The notes beneath the pieces were generated by a model. The model saw nothing but the letters and a program-made list of their open reading frames with translations, was not told where the DNA came from and ran no database searches. Positions 7,382-14,825 of a stretch of DNA of 21,417 nucleotides are shown one piece after another. The translations under genes and the position numbers were made by a program. How positions within the stretch are numbered: the first letter of the stretch is position 1; every line of letters starts with the position of its first letter. Source of the DNA: Hamadaea sp013361475 (GTDB lineage: Bacteria > Actinomycetota > Actinomycetes > Mycobacteriales > Micromonosporaceae); the NCBI RefSeq assembly GCF_040654195.1, contig NZ_JBFAHM010000028.1, forward strand, positions 1 through 21,417, written 5' to 3'.

Positions 7382-8272
7382 ATGACAACTCTGCCTGTCG
7401 TCGCCGGGGTGGACGGATCGCCGGAAAGCCTCGCCGCCGCCGAGGTGGCCGCCCGCGAGGCGGTGCTGCGGGGCGTACCCGTGCGGATCGTGCACGGGTT
7501 CATCTGGCCCGCGATGCGCAACGTCCCGTTGGGTCCGTCCGCGCTGGGGCCGCAGGAGGGCGGCCTGGAGAACCAGGCTCGCCAGATCGTGGCCGACGGT
7601 GTCGCCGCCGCCCAGGCCGCCGCGCCCGGGGTCGAGGCGACCGGCGACGTGATCACCGGCTCGGCCGCGCAGGCGCTGATCCGAGCCTCCGGCGGCGCGT
7701 CGCTGATCGTCGTCGGCGATCGCGGACTGGGCGCGTTCGCCGGGCTGCTCGCCGGGTCGGTGTCGATCCACGTCGCCGCCCACGCGGCCTGCCCGGTCAT
7801 GGTGGTACGCGGAAAGTCCGATCCCGCCGCGCCGGTGCTGCTCGCCGCGGACGGCTCGCCCGCCGGCGACGCCGCCGTCGGCTTCGCCTTCGAGGAGGCG
7901 GCGCTCCGGAAGGTGCCGCTGTGGGCGTTGCACGTGTGGGCGCATCCCACCGCCGATCTGGCGACCGAGATGCAGCCGCTGATCTTCGACGAGTCCGTCG
8001 CCCGAGAGAACGAGGAGCGGCTGATCGTCGACGCGCTGGCCGGGTGGAAGGCAAGGTTCCCCGGGGTGGACGTGCGGACGCAGGTCGTGCACGGGCGCGT
8101 ACGCCGGACGATCGTCGAGGCCACCGGGGGCGCCCAACTCATCGTGCTCGGCAGCCGGGGTTTCGGCGGCTTCAAGGGGATGCTGCTCGGCTCGGTCAGC
8201 CAGGCCGCGCTCTACCACTCGGACTGCCCGGTCGTCATCGTGCCGGGCGCGCCGGAACAAGCCGGGACTTAA
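7382..8272 (+). CDS. Tandem-domain universal stress protein, ATP-binding type
   Basis: 296 residues made of two UspA domains (about 5-145 and 152-293). Each ends in the ATP-binding signature G-2x-G-9x-G-S: G112/G115/G125-S126 in the first, G257/G260/G270-S271 in the second. The VDGSP and ADGSP segments start each domain. Proteins with this layout in actinobacteria (the Rv2623 type) bind ATP and act in dormancy, hypoxia or stress adaptation; they are cytosolic. The start at 7382 is supported by an AAGGGGGAA ribosome site at about 7370-7378; the in-frame stretch upstream from 7358 is not credible coding sequence. It lies 43 bp after the cupin stop. Confidence 0.93.
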   Translation: MTTLPVVAGVDGSPESLAAAEVAAREAVLRGVPVRIVHGFIWPAMRNVPLGPSALGPQEGGLENQARQIVADGVAAAQAAAPGVEATGDVITGSAAQALIRASGGASLIVVGDRGLGAFAGLLAGSVSIHVAAHAACPVMVVRGKSDPAAPVLLAADGSPAGDAAVGFAFEEAALRKVPLWALHVWAHPTADLATEMQPLIFDESVARENEERLIVDALAGWKARFPGVDVRTQVVHGRVRRTIVEATGGAQLIVLGSRGFGGFKGMLLGSVSQAALYHSDCPVVIVPGAPEQAGT

Positions 8273-8303
8273 GGCCCTGTCGTTCCAGGCGGCGGGCCTG
8301 TCA

Positions 8304-8350
8304 GACTGACCACTCAGGACGCAGCCGATCTCCATAGTGGAGGGTCAGTC
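8304..8350. repeat. Nested inverted repeats between the stress-protein gene and the small membrane protein gene
   Basis: GACTGACC (8304-8311) pairs with GGTCAGTC (8343-8350), and inside it CTCCA-TAG-TGGAG (8330-8342) forms a short hairpin. The structure lies 32 bases after the stress-protein stop and could end transcription or act as an operator for the next gene. There is no T-run. Confidence 0.35.
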
Positions 8351-8379
8351 GGCGTCATCGGCGGATTCTGGGGGGTTCG

Positions 8380-8646
8380 GTGACGCGCACGGTCGCCCTG
8401 CGCATCGCGTACGCAGTCGTCGCCGCGTTGCTGACCACCGGGATATGGATCGCGGCCACCACTCCGGACGGGATGGTCCGGGGCATCGTGGTGGCGGCCG
8501 CGTTGCTCATCGTCACCGCCACCACGGCGGCCCACGTCATGCTGACCGCGGCCGACGTCCGCCGGGAACTCGCCGAGTCCGAGCGGCGGATGGTGGCCGC
8601 GATCGCCAAGGCGCTGCAGCCGGAGTCCACCTCCGACAGCGCCTGA
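8380..8646 (+). CDS. Small two-helix membrane protein, function unknown
   Basis: 88 residues starting at GTG 8380, with a G-rich ribosome site (8370-8375) 4-5 bases upstream. Two hydrophobic helices (about 5-27 and 33-55) are followed by a charged, probably helical or coiled cytosolic tail (ADVRRELAESERRMVAAIAKAL). No family was recognised. Its third-position GC content and ribosome site suggest a real gene. Its stop is only 3 bp from the stop of the convergent acetyltransferase gene, and a short dyad, CCTGA-N11-TCAGG (8642-8662), spans the junction. Confidence 0.65.
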   Translation: MTRTVALRIAYAVVAALLTTGIWIAATTPDGMVRGIVVAAALLIVTATTAAHVMLTAADVRRELAESERRMVAAIAKALQPESTSDSA

Positions 8647-8649
8647 GCG

Positions 8650-9150
8650 CTACGCCGTCAGGTCGACCCGCCAGTCGTTGCTGCGCATCGGCCGCCCCGG
8701 CGGGAACTCGAAGTCGACCGGCCCGACCAGCTCGAACCCGGCCTTGCGGCAGATCGCGTTGGACGGCGGGTTGTCCACGTCCGGGTACGCGTGCAGCCAG
8801 CGGTGGCGGCCGTCGCGCCGCGCTTCGGCGATGATCGCCCGCGCCGCCGCGGTCGCCACGCCGCGCCCCTGGAACTCGGGGAACACGTGCCAACCGGACT
8901 CGTAGACCGTCTCGCCGTCCCACTGGCGGTCCCAGTATCCGATGCTGCCCGCGACCTCGCCGCCCGGCGCCAGCTCCACCCGGAACATCTGGCCGTTGTC
9001 GAGCCGGAGGTAGCGCTGGTGGCGGGCGAGCACCTGCTCCTCGGTCTCCGGACCGCCCAGGTGCTCCTTCATCTCCGGGGTGTTCGCCCGGCGGAGGATC
9101 TCCAGGTCCGGCTCCGACCAGGGCACCAACTGCACTGCCACGTCACTCAT
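8650..9150 (-). CDS. GNAT-family N-acetyltransferase
   Basis: 166 residues. The acetyl-CoA pyrophosphate loop is QGRGVA (94-99), preceded by the beta-4 strand ESGWHVFPEF and followed by helix AARAIIAEA. A DNPPSNAICRKAGFELVG segment forms the usual motif B. This is the RimJ/RimL-like type acting on an amine of a small molecule or protein N-terminus; the acceptor is unknown. The ATG at 9148-9150 follows an AGGGTGA ribosome site. The reading frame stays open further upstream through the palindromic repeat, but those residues are not GNAT-like. Confidence 0.88.
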   Translation of the reverse strand: MSDVAVQLVPWSEPDLEILRRANTPEMKEHLGGPETEEQVLARHQRYLRLDNGQMFRVELAPGGEVAGSIGYWDRQWDGETVYESGWHVFPEFQGRGVATAAARAIIAEARRDGRHRWLHAYPDVDNPPSNAICRKAGFELVGPVDFEFPPGRPMRSNDWRVDLTA

Positions 9151-9180
9151 GAAGATCACCCTGCCAGGGCCGTACGACAG

Positions 9181-9233
9181 GATCAGGGTTCCCGGTCGAA
9201 TCATGCCCCAAGATTCGACCGGGAACCCTGATC
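9181..9233. repeat. Long palindromic repeat, copy A
   Basis: Perfect 22-bp arms (9181-9202 and 9212-9233), starting GATCAGGGTTCCCGG and ending with its complement, surround a 9-base spacer. The right arm continues into CAGCGCC (9234-9240), as in the other copies, but the left flank has diverged. It lies 47 bp downstream of the efflux permease stop and 30 bp upstream of the acetyltransferase start. Near-identical copies occur at 12822-12892 and 14826-14890. Confidence 0.9.
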
Positions 9234-9237
9234 CAGC

Positions 9238-9276
9238 GCCACAGGGACGCGCCACAGGGGCGCGCCACAGGGACGC
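9238..9276. repeat. Three tandem copies of a 13-mer
   Basis: GCCACAGGGACGC, GCCACAGGGGCGC and GCCACAGGGACGC follow one another without gaps directly after palindrome copy A and stop 3 bp before the permease stop codon. A degenerate fourth unit, GGCTCAGGGGG, runs into the permease gene. It was probably formed by replication slippage. Confidence 0.8.
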
Positions 9277-9279
9277 GGC

Positions 9280-10473
9280 TCAGGGGGCGGCGAGCGCCTC
9301 CGTCGGGGAGAGCCGGGCGGCCCGGATCGCCGGATAGAGCCCGGCGAGCCCGCCGATGACCAGCGTCGCCCCGGCCCCGCCGAGCGACACCCACGCCGGC
9401 ACCACCGTCGGCCATTCCTGATAGGCGGCGTACGCGCCGGTCACGAGGATGCCGAGGGCGACGCCACCGGCCCCGCCGAGCAGGGACAACAGGAGGGATT
9501 CGGCGAGGAACTGCGTACGGATCTGGCCCCGGGTGGCGCCGAGCGAGCGGCGTAACCCGATCTCGGCCCGCCGTTCGAGGACGGAGATGACCATCGTGTT
9601 GGCCACGCCGACGCCGCCCACCAGCAGGGCCACCGCGCCCAGGCCCAGCAGCAGCCCGTTGAGCGTCGCGTCGGTCGCCTGCTTGGCGGCGAGTGCGTCG
9701 GACGGCCGCGACACCTGCACCTCGTTCGGCGCGGCCGGGTTCGCCGTCGCGGCCAGCACCGCGCGTACGTCGTTGACGTAGCGCTCGTCGGACCGGGTGT
9801 ACACCGTGGTCGCGTACCCGTCGAAATGCAGCTTCGAGGTCGCGACCGGCCAGCCGACGACGGCGGCCGTGTCGAGTTCGGGGGCGAGCGGGACCGGGGC
9901 GAGCAGCCCGACCACCGTGAACCACCCTCCCCCCAGCCAGACCTGCTCGCCGGGGGCGGCGACGCCGAGCCGTTCGGCGGACTTCGCGCCGAGCACGACG
10001 GCCGGGTAGGTCGCGGTGGCGTCGTTGAGGAAGACGCCCGCCGACATCGCCGCGCCGACGGCCTGGGGCAGGTCGGTACGCCCGGCGAGCACCGCGATGC
10101 CGCCGGACTGCCCGGACGGGATCTTGTCGTTGCGGTAGACGTGCGTGTTCGGCACCTTGCCGGTGGCGGAGACGTCGGTGACCGGTGCGATCTGGCCGAT
10201 CATGCCCTCGGCCTCGGCCGGGAGGTGGGAGTCGTCGCCGAACAGGCTCTGCCCGGGACCGACCGTGAGCAGGTTGGTGCCGAGTGCGGCGAGCTGCCGG
10301 TTCAGATCCTCGCGGCTGGACGCCGAGATCCCGACGACCGCGATCATCGCCGCGATGCCGATGGCGATCCCCAGTGCCGACAGGAACACCCGCAACGGCC
10401 GCGTCCGCAGCCCTGCCCCGCCGACCCGCAGAACGTCCCGTGGCCGCAGCCGGGTGGGAGCGAGCGTCACCAT
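9280..10473 (-). CDS. MacB/FtsX-type ABC transporter permease
   Basis: 397 residues with the MacB layout. TM1 is at about 28-50, a large extracytoplasmic MacB_PCD domain at about 51-270, and TM2-TM4 at about 273-296, 327-349 and 364-383. The cytosolic loop ERRAEIGLRRSLGATRGQIRTQFLAES is the FtsX-family coupling segment. Such permeases do not move substrate through the membrane themselves but couple ATP hydrolysis to extrusion by mechanotransmission. It is the last gene of the operon. Its ATG at 10473 and an in-frame GTG at 10470 both overlap the TGA of the ATPase gene. It should work with the ATPase and adaptor genes upstream in exporting an envelope-active compound; the substrate is unknown. 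Confidence 0.93.
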   Translation of the reverse strand: MVTLAPTRLRPRDVLRVGGAGLRTRPLRVFLSALGIAIGIAAMIAVVGISASSREDLNRQLAALGTNLLTVGPGQSLFGDDSHLPAEAEGMIGQIAPVTDVSATGKVPNTHVYRNDKIPSGQSGGIAVLAGRTDLPQAVGAAMSAGVFLNDATATYPAVVLGAKSAERLGVAAPGEQVWLGGGWFTVVGLLAPVPLAPELDTAAVVGWPVATSKLHFDGYATTVYTRSDERYVNDVRAVLAATANPAAPNEVQVSRPSDALAAKQATDATLNGLLLGLGAVALLVGGVGVANTMVISVLERRAEIGLRRSLGATRGQIRTQFLAESLLLSLLGGAGGVALGILVTGAYAAYQEWPTVVPAWVSLGGAGATLVIGGLAGLYPAIRAARLSPTEALAAP

Positions 10474-11132
10474 GGGAACACCCGCCCGTCCTTCATCCGA
10501 ACCTGACGTGGCAGCGACGCGGCGATCTCCTGGTCGTGCGTGATCACGACGATCGTGGTGCCCGCGTCGTGCAGGTCGCGGAGCAGCGTCATCACGCCGG
10601 CTCCGGCGGCCGAGTCCAGGTTGCCCGTCGGCTCGTCGGCCAGGAGCAGCGGCGGTTCGCCGACGACCGCGCGGGCGATCGCCACTCGCTGGCGCTCGCC
10701 ACCGGACAGCTCGTGCGGCTCATGGTCCAGCCGGTGGCCGAGCCCGACTCGCCGCAGGGCCTGTTCGGCGAGCGCGCGCCGGCGGGCGAGCGGCACCCCG
10801 GTGTAGAGGAGCCCGTCGGCAACATTGTCCACAGCGGACACTCCGGGTGCGAGGTGGAACTGCTGGAAGACGAAGCCGAGCGTACGGGCCCGCAAGGCGG
10901 ACAGCTGCCGATCGGTCAGCCGGTCGAGCCGATGGCCGTCGATGGTCACGATGCCGGTCGTCGGGTGGTCGAGCGCCCCGATGAGATGCAGCATCGTCGA
11001 CTTGCCCGAGCCGGACGGCCCGACGATCGCGACGAACTCGCCGCGATCGATGCGCAGGCTCACCTCGTCGACCGCGACGACGCCGCCGGGGTAGCTCTTC
11101 GAGACCTCGTCCAGCTCTACGATCGCGGTCAC
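10467..11132 (-). CDS. MacB/LolD-type ABC transporter ATPase
   Basis: 221 residues, a complete nucleotide-binding domain: Walker A GPSGSGKST (38-46, K44), Q-loop Q90, signature LSGGERQ (142-148), Walker B LLLADEPTGNLD (D166, E167) and switch His in VVITHD. The DEPTGNLD form and short length are typical of the LolD/MacB/FtsE group, which partners FtsX-fold permeases. The start is GTG 11130-11132, overlapping the adaptor stop in a GTGA quartet, so the two are probably translationally coupled. It powers the permease encoded immediately downstream. Confidence 0.95.
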   Translation of the reverse strand: MTAIVELDEVSKSYPGGVVAVDEVSLRIDRGEFVAIVGPSGSGKSTMLHLIGALDHPTTGIVTIDGHRLDRLTDRQLSALRARTLGFVFQQFHLAPGVSAVDNVADGLLYTGVPLARRRALAEQALRRVGLGHRLDHEPHELSGGERQRVAIARAVVGEPPLLLADEPTGNLDSAAGAGVMTLLRDLHDAGTTIVVITHDQEIAASLPRQVRMKDGRVFPW

Positions 11133-12208
11133 TTGGGCACCCCCACCGTCATGCCCTCGGTGACCTCGCCGCCGGTCAGCTCGACCTTGCCGGCCGCGAA
11201 CAGCCCGGTCTTCACCGCGGCGTACCGGGTGCCGGAGCCGTCCACGACAAGCACGCCGTAGCCGCCCTCCTGCAGGGCGAGCAGCGCCCCGACCGGCACG
11301 GTCAGCACGTTCTCGTGCCGGTCGGCGACGAGCACGACGTCGACCGGGGCCTCGTCGAGCGTGCCCAGCTTCTTCTGGTCGGCGATGGTCACCACCACGT
11401 CGACGGTGGTGGTGGAGGTCTGGTTCGCGCCGCTTCCGCTGGTCGCCTTGGTCGCGACCGTGCCGACGCTCGCCACCGTCCCGGCCACCGCGGTTCCACC
11501 CGGCAAGGTGATCTGGGCGGACACGCCTTTGTGGACCAACTGCTGGTCGGCCACGTCCAGTGCCACGGTCACCACTCTCGTGATCCCCGTGTACGCCAAG
11601 AGCGGGCCGGTCGCCGCCGAACCCGGATCGGTCTTGTGCCCGGCGACGCGGATCTGCCCGGGGGCGACGACGACCCGGGACACCTCGACCCGGCCGGTCT
11701 CCGGCAGCCCCAAGTCCTCCTGCCAGCGCCGCACCGCGTCCGCAGTGGACGAGGTGAACTCGTCGTCCACGGTGAACCCGGTGTAGCCCAACGCTGTGAG
11801 GTTGCTCTCCAGCGTCTTGACGTCGTCGCCGTCGACTCCGGTCGCCAGCGTCCGGTAGAACGGCGTACTGCCGTAGAGGAGCACGACCGGCTGTGCATCC
11901 ACCTTGTACACCGGATTGCCCCGGCTGACCGTGGAACCCTCCGGCGCCAGCCAGGTCACCGTGCCCGCCGGACCTTTCGCGCTGACCGTCGTCGGGTCGC
12001 CGTAGCCGAGCGTACCGGTGACGGTCTTGGTCTCGGTCAACGTCTCGCGGGTGACGGGGGCGGTCGCGGGCGGCTGATGCGCCCCGGCCGACGGAGTCTC
12101 CGTCCCGCCGCCGAAGCCGAAAGCCGCCACGGCCGCCACCCCGGCGACCAGCACCGCGCCGCCCGTTCCAGCCGCTGTGCGTACGCGACGGCGCCGCCGG
12201 GCGCTCAC
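11129..12208 (-). CDS. Membrane-fusion-like efflux adaptor with peptidoglycan-binding domain
   Basis: 359 residues from GTG 12208. A basic N-terminus and one membrane helix (about 12-31) anchor it, with the rest outside the cell. The outer segment has a lipoyl/HlyD-like beta region interrupted at about 127-173 by a peptidoglycan-binding-type domain (VKTLESNLTALGYTGF, then AVRRWQEDLGL). It ends in beta-rich adaptor domains (LTVPVGALLAL). Adaptors of this kind accompany MacB-like pumps in Gram-positive bacteria, where they probably gate or present substrate at the wall. The frame is open further upstream, but that part overlaps the lipoprotein gene in another frame and is Arg-rich nonsense. The chosen GTG overlaps the lipoprotein TGA by GTGA. 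Confidence 0.9.
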   Translation of the reverse strand: MSARRRRRVRTAAGTGGAVLVAGVAAVAAFGFGGGTETPSAGAHQPPATAPVTRETLTETKTVTGTLGYGDPTTVSAKGPAGTVTWLAPEGSTVSRGNPVYKVDAQPVVLLYGSTPFYRTLATGVDGDDVKTLESNLTALGYTGFTVDDEFTSSTADAVRRWQEDLGLPETGRVEVSRVVVAPGQIRVAGHKTDPGSAATGPLLAYTGITRVVTVALDVADQQLVHKGVSAQITLPGGTAVAGTVASVGTVATKATSGSGANQTSTTTVDVVVTIADQKKLGTLDEAPVDVVLVADRHENVLTVPVGALLALQEGGYGVLVVDGSGTRYAAVKTGLFAAGKVELTGGEVTEGMTVGVPK

Positions 12209-12720
12209 GAGCGCGCCCCGAGGCTGGGGAAGACCGCGGTCAGCTTGTCCTGGCAGGCCGTCATCGCCTGCTGGAACGCCGGGCTGGTCCGGTCGATCTT
12301 GCCGAGCGCGCCGCCGAAGCCGCCGCCGTTGGGATCGGGGTCCGGCATGTCGACGCCGTGATCGCGCATGCACTGGGCGAACACCCGCAGCTGCTCCAGT
12401 TGGTTCGCGTCCAGCGAGCCCAGCAGTCCGGCGGGCAGCAGGCTCTGGCACTTCTTCAGGGCCGCCTGGAATTGGGGTGTGCCCGCCAGCGCCGGATCGA
12501 GATCGGGCCGGCCGGTGCTGGGATCGGGATCGCCCACCGGTACGCCGTTCTCCCGCATGCACTGGGTGAACTTCATCATGTCGGCCGCCGACGCCGAGGC
12601 GCTCGCGGTCGGGGTCGCGCCCCCGTTTCCGGCGGTCGCGATGCCGGAGCCGTCGTCAGAGCCGCACGCGGTCAGGGCCAGGGCCAGCGCCCCCGCCGCG
12701 ACCAGGATCAGTCTTCTCAT
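12205..12720 (-). CDS. Lipoprotein with two Cys-containing CMR repeats
   Basis: 171 residues. The signal peptide ends in a lipobox, LTAC, with lipidated C19. A low-complexity Gly/Ser/Ala/Thr linker (20-46) leads to two related repeats. The first (51-95) starts FTQCMRENGV and the second (114-160) FAQCMRDHGV; each has a Asp-Pro-rich turn and a second Cys. C54/C91 and C117/C156 are spaced 37 and 39 residues apart and could form one disulfide per repeat. It has no enzymatic motif. As first gene of the efflux operon, next to the two-component system, it may bind the exported or sensed compound outside the membrane; that is inference. Only a weak ribosome site is visible. An 11-bp-phased direct repeat lies 24-40 bp upstream of the start. 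Confidence 0.88.
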   Translation of the reverse strand: MRRLILVAAGALALALTACGSDDGSGIATAGNGGATPTASASASAADMMKFTQCMRENGVPVGDPDPSTGRPDLDPALAGTPQFQAALKKCQSLLPAGLLGSLDANQLEQLRVFAQCMRDHGVDMPDPDPNGGGFGGALGKIDRTSPAFQQAMTACQDKLTAVFPSLGARS

Positions 12721-12743
12721 GCCGGCCAGTAGACCGAGCCGCC

Positions 12744-12760
12744 GATAACCCCCGCGTAAC
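12744..12760 (-). promoter_or_regulatory. Predicted response-regulator site upstream of the lipoprotein-efflux operon
   Basis: On the minus strand GTTAC (12756-12760) and GTTATC (12744-12749) form a direct repeat with 11-bp phasing. OmpR/PhoB-family dimers bind direct repeats of this spacing. The same repeat stands upstream of the divergent response-regulator gene at 12918-12934. Confidence 0.6.
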
Positions 12761-12821
12761 CCGCCGCGCTCCCGCCTCGCTCACCGGACGCTCCGCTTCC
12801 CGGTTGTCAGGCGCAGGTTGC

Positions 12822-12892
12822 TAGGCGCTGGATCAGGGTTCCGGGTCGAATCTTGGACCAAGATTCGACCGAGAACCCTGATCCAGCGCCTA
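12822..12892. repeat. Long palindromic repeat, copy B
   Basis: A 71-bp palindrome centred on A12857, with 35-bp arms and only two opposed mismatches per arm. The arms begin TAGGCGCTGGATCAGGG and meet at CTTGGACCAAG. TA dinucleotides stand at both ends. It lies between the two GTTAC/GTTAT repeats in the divergent promoter region of the efflux operon and the two-component system. Confidence 0.93.
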
Positions 12893-12917
12893 ACGGGGCA
12901 GCTAGCGGGGCGGCGGC

Positions 12918-12934
12918 GTTACGGCGGCGTTATC
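12918..12934 (+). promoter_or_regulatory. Predicted response-regulator site upstream of the two-component genes
   Basis: GTTAC (12918-12922) and GTTATC (12929-12934) form an 11-bp-phased direct repeat, matching the repeat on the opposite strand before the lipoprotein gene. It lies 50 bp upstream of the response-regulator start. This implies autoregulation and co-control of the efflux operon. Confidence 0.6.
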
Positions 12935-12984
12935 CGGGGGCAGGCACGATGGAGCGGCCCGACCCGTCCGGCAAAGGGGACGCA

Positions 12985-13641
12985 ATGCGCATTCTGGTGG
13001 TGGAGGACGAAACCATCCTCGCCGACGGCATAGCCGAGTGGCTGCGCCGCGAGGCGTTCGCGGTCGACGTCGCGTACGACGGGGACGCGGCCTTGGAGCG
13101 GCTCGGCGTGAACGACTACGACGTGCTAATCCTCGACCGGGACCTCCCGGTGGTACACGGCGACGACGTCTGCCGGGCGGTCGTCGAGTCCGACGCCACC
13201 ACGCGGATCCTCATGCTCACGGCGGCCGCCGCCGTCCGCGACCGGGTCGCCGGGCTCTCGCTGGGCGCCGACGACTACCTCGCCAAACCGTTCGCCTTCG
13301 TCGAACTGTCCGCCCGGGTGCACGCACTGGCCCGGCGGGCACGACCGGCCGCGCCGCCCGTGTTGTCCCGATCCGGCGTCACCCTCGATCCGGCGCGGCG
13401 GGAGGTGTGGCGCGACGGTCAGCCGATCACGCTGGCGAACAAGGAGTTCGCGTTGCTGGCCGAGCTGCTGCGGGCCGAGGGCACTGTCGTCAGCGCGGAG
13501 TACCTGCTGGAGAAGGTGTGGGACGAGAACATCGACCCGTTCACCAACGTCCTGCGGGTCACGATGATGAAGCTGCGCCGCAAACTCGGCGAGCCGTCGC
13601 CGGTCGAGACGGTGCCCGGCGCGGGATACCGGGTGGTCTAG
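12985..13641 (+). CDS. OmpR/PhoB-family response regulator
   Basis: 218 residues. The receiver domain (1-115) has acidic residues E7/D8, the phospho-acceptor D51 (VLILDRDLP), Thr in MLTAA and Lys in DDYLAKPF. The OmpR-type winged helix (about 125-218) includes LANKEFALLAELL and ends GAGYRVV. An AAAGGGGA ribosome site 5 bases before ATG 12985 fixes the start; the frame is open upstream through palindrome B but not with response-regulator sequence. It should be phosphorylated by the kinase encoded 2 bases downstream and bind the GTTAC/GTTAT repeats on both sides of the divergent promoter region. Confidence 0.96.
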   Translation: MRILVVEDETILADGIAEWLRREAFAVDVAYDGDAALERLGVNDYDVLILDRDLPVVHGDDVCRAVVESDATTRILMLTAAAAVRDRVAGLSLGADDYLAKPFAFVELSARVHALARRARPAAPPVLSRSGVTLDPARREVWRDGQPITLANKEFALLAELLRAEGTVVSAEYLLEKVWDENIDPFTNVLRVTMMKLRRKLGEPSPVETVPGAGYRVV

Positions 13642-13643
13642 CC

Positions 13644-14825
13644 ATGAGCCGCTGGAGTCTTCGCGTACGCCTGACGGTCCTCTACGGGGGCCTGTTCGTC
13701 TTCGCTGGGGCACTGCTGCTCGGCGTGACCTACTTCCTCGTCGAGCGGAGTCTCGACAGCCGGATGGGCACGTCCACCGGCAATCTCGACTTCCGCCCGA
13801 AGACGCTGGAGAACCTGGGGACGATCCAGGTCAACGGCCAGACGATCAACATTCCGCAGGCGATCATCGACTACCGCGCCCAGCAGGAGCAGTTCCGCAA
13901 GGACACCCTCGACTCGCTGGTGACCGGGGGAGCGATCGCGCTCGCCGGGGTGGGCGTCGTCGCAGGCGCGTTCGGCTGGCTCGTCGCCGGCCGGGCGCTG
14001 CAGCCGCTGAGCCGGATCACCGAGACCGCCCGCCGGATCGCCTCCGCCCCTGATCGGGGCCTGCACGAGCGCATAGCGTTGACCGGTCCGAAGGACGAGG
14101 TGAAGGAGCTGGCCGACACCTTCGACACGATGATCGAACGGCTCGACCGGTCGTTCGACGGGCAGCGCCGCTTCGTCGCGAACGCCTCCCACGAACTGCG
14201 TACGCCGCTCGCCCTGAACCGGGCGCTGGTGGAGCTGGCGGTCGCCCGGCCGGACGCCGTGCCCCAGACGCGTCAGCTCGGCGAGTCCCTGCTTTCGGTG
14301 AACGAACGTCATGAACGGCTCATCGACGGGCTCCTGACGCTGGCCGAAAGCGAGACGGCGATCGTCGAGACCGTCCCGGTCGACCTGGCCGAGGTGGCGC
14401 GGCACGTGCTTGACCAGGCGCCGCCGGCCGATCGGACGGTCTCCGCCGACCTGTGTCCGGCCCCGACGACCGGCGATCCGGTGCTGCTGGAACGACTGGC
14501 CCAGAACCTCGTCGAGAACGCTGTACGGCACAACGTGGCTCAGGACGGCTGGCTGTCGGTGCACACGACGTCGGTGGACGGCCGGGCACGGCTCGTCGTG
14601 GAGAACTCCGGTCCGGTCGTGCCCAAGTACGAGATCGAGACGCTGTTCCAGCCGTTCCGACGACTGCGGGGGGAGCGGACGCGCAGCGAACCGGCGGGCG
14701 AACGCGGATTCGGGCTCGGGCTGTCGATCGTCCGGGCGGTGGCCCGCGCCCACGGCGGCGAGGTCACCGCAGACCCCCGGTCCGGCGGCGGCCTCACCGT
14801 CACCGTCACCCTCCCCGGGACGTAA
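13644..14825 (+). CDS. Sensor histidine kinase, partner of the upstream response regulator
   Basis: 393 residues. TM1 (about 11-33) and TM2 (about 92-115) enclose an extracytoplasmic loop of about 58 residues, which is the likely sensing part. A HAMP domain follows (about 112-170), then the dimerisation helix with H183 in SHELRTPL, the N-box NLVENAVRHN and the G-box GFGLGLSIV. The ATG at 13644 comes 2 bases after the response-regulator stop, so the pair is co-translated. The small sensor loop resembles kinases responding to envelope damage or to a partner membrane protein rather than a large ligand domain. The divergent efflux operon is the obvious target. Palindrome copy C begins directly after its TAA stop. 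Confidence 0.95.
   Translation: MSRWSLRVRLTVLYGGLFVFAGALLLGVTYFLVERSLDSRMGTSTGNLDFRPKTLENLGTIQVNGQTINIPQAIIDYRAQQEQFRKDTLDSLVTGGAIALAGVGVVAGAFGWLVAGRALQPLSRITETARRIASAPDRGLHERIALTGPKDEVKELADTFDTMIERLDRSFDGQRRFVANASHELRTPLALNRALVELAVARPDAVPQTRQLGESLLSVNERHERLIDGLLTLAESETAIVETVPVDLAEVARHVLDQAPPADRTVSADLCPAPTTGDPVLLERLAQNLVENAVRHNVAQDGWLSVHTTSVDGRARLVVENSGPVVPKYEIETLFQPFRRLRGERTRSEPAGERGFGLGLSIVRAVARAHGGEVTADPRSGGGLTVTVTLPGT

Noticed and set aside
9238..9276. CRISPR array
   Set aside because: The 13-mers abut without spacers and are too short; no cas gene is present.
12818..13033. Short frames running through palindromes B and C that give nearly the same peptide
   Set aside because: The similarity follows only from the repeated DNA; the frames lack ribosome sites and overlap regulatory DNA or known genes.
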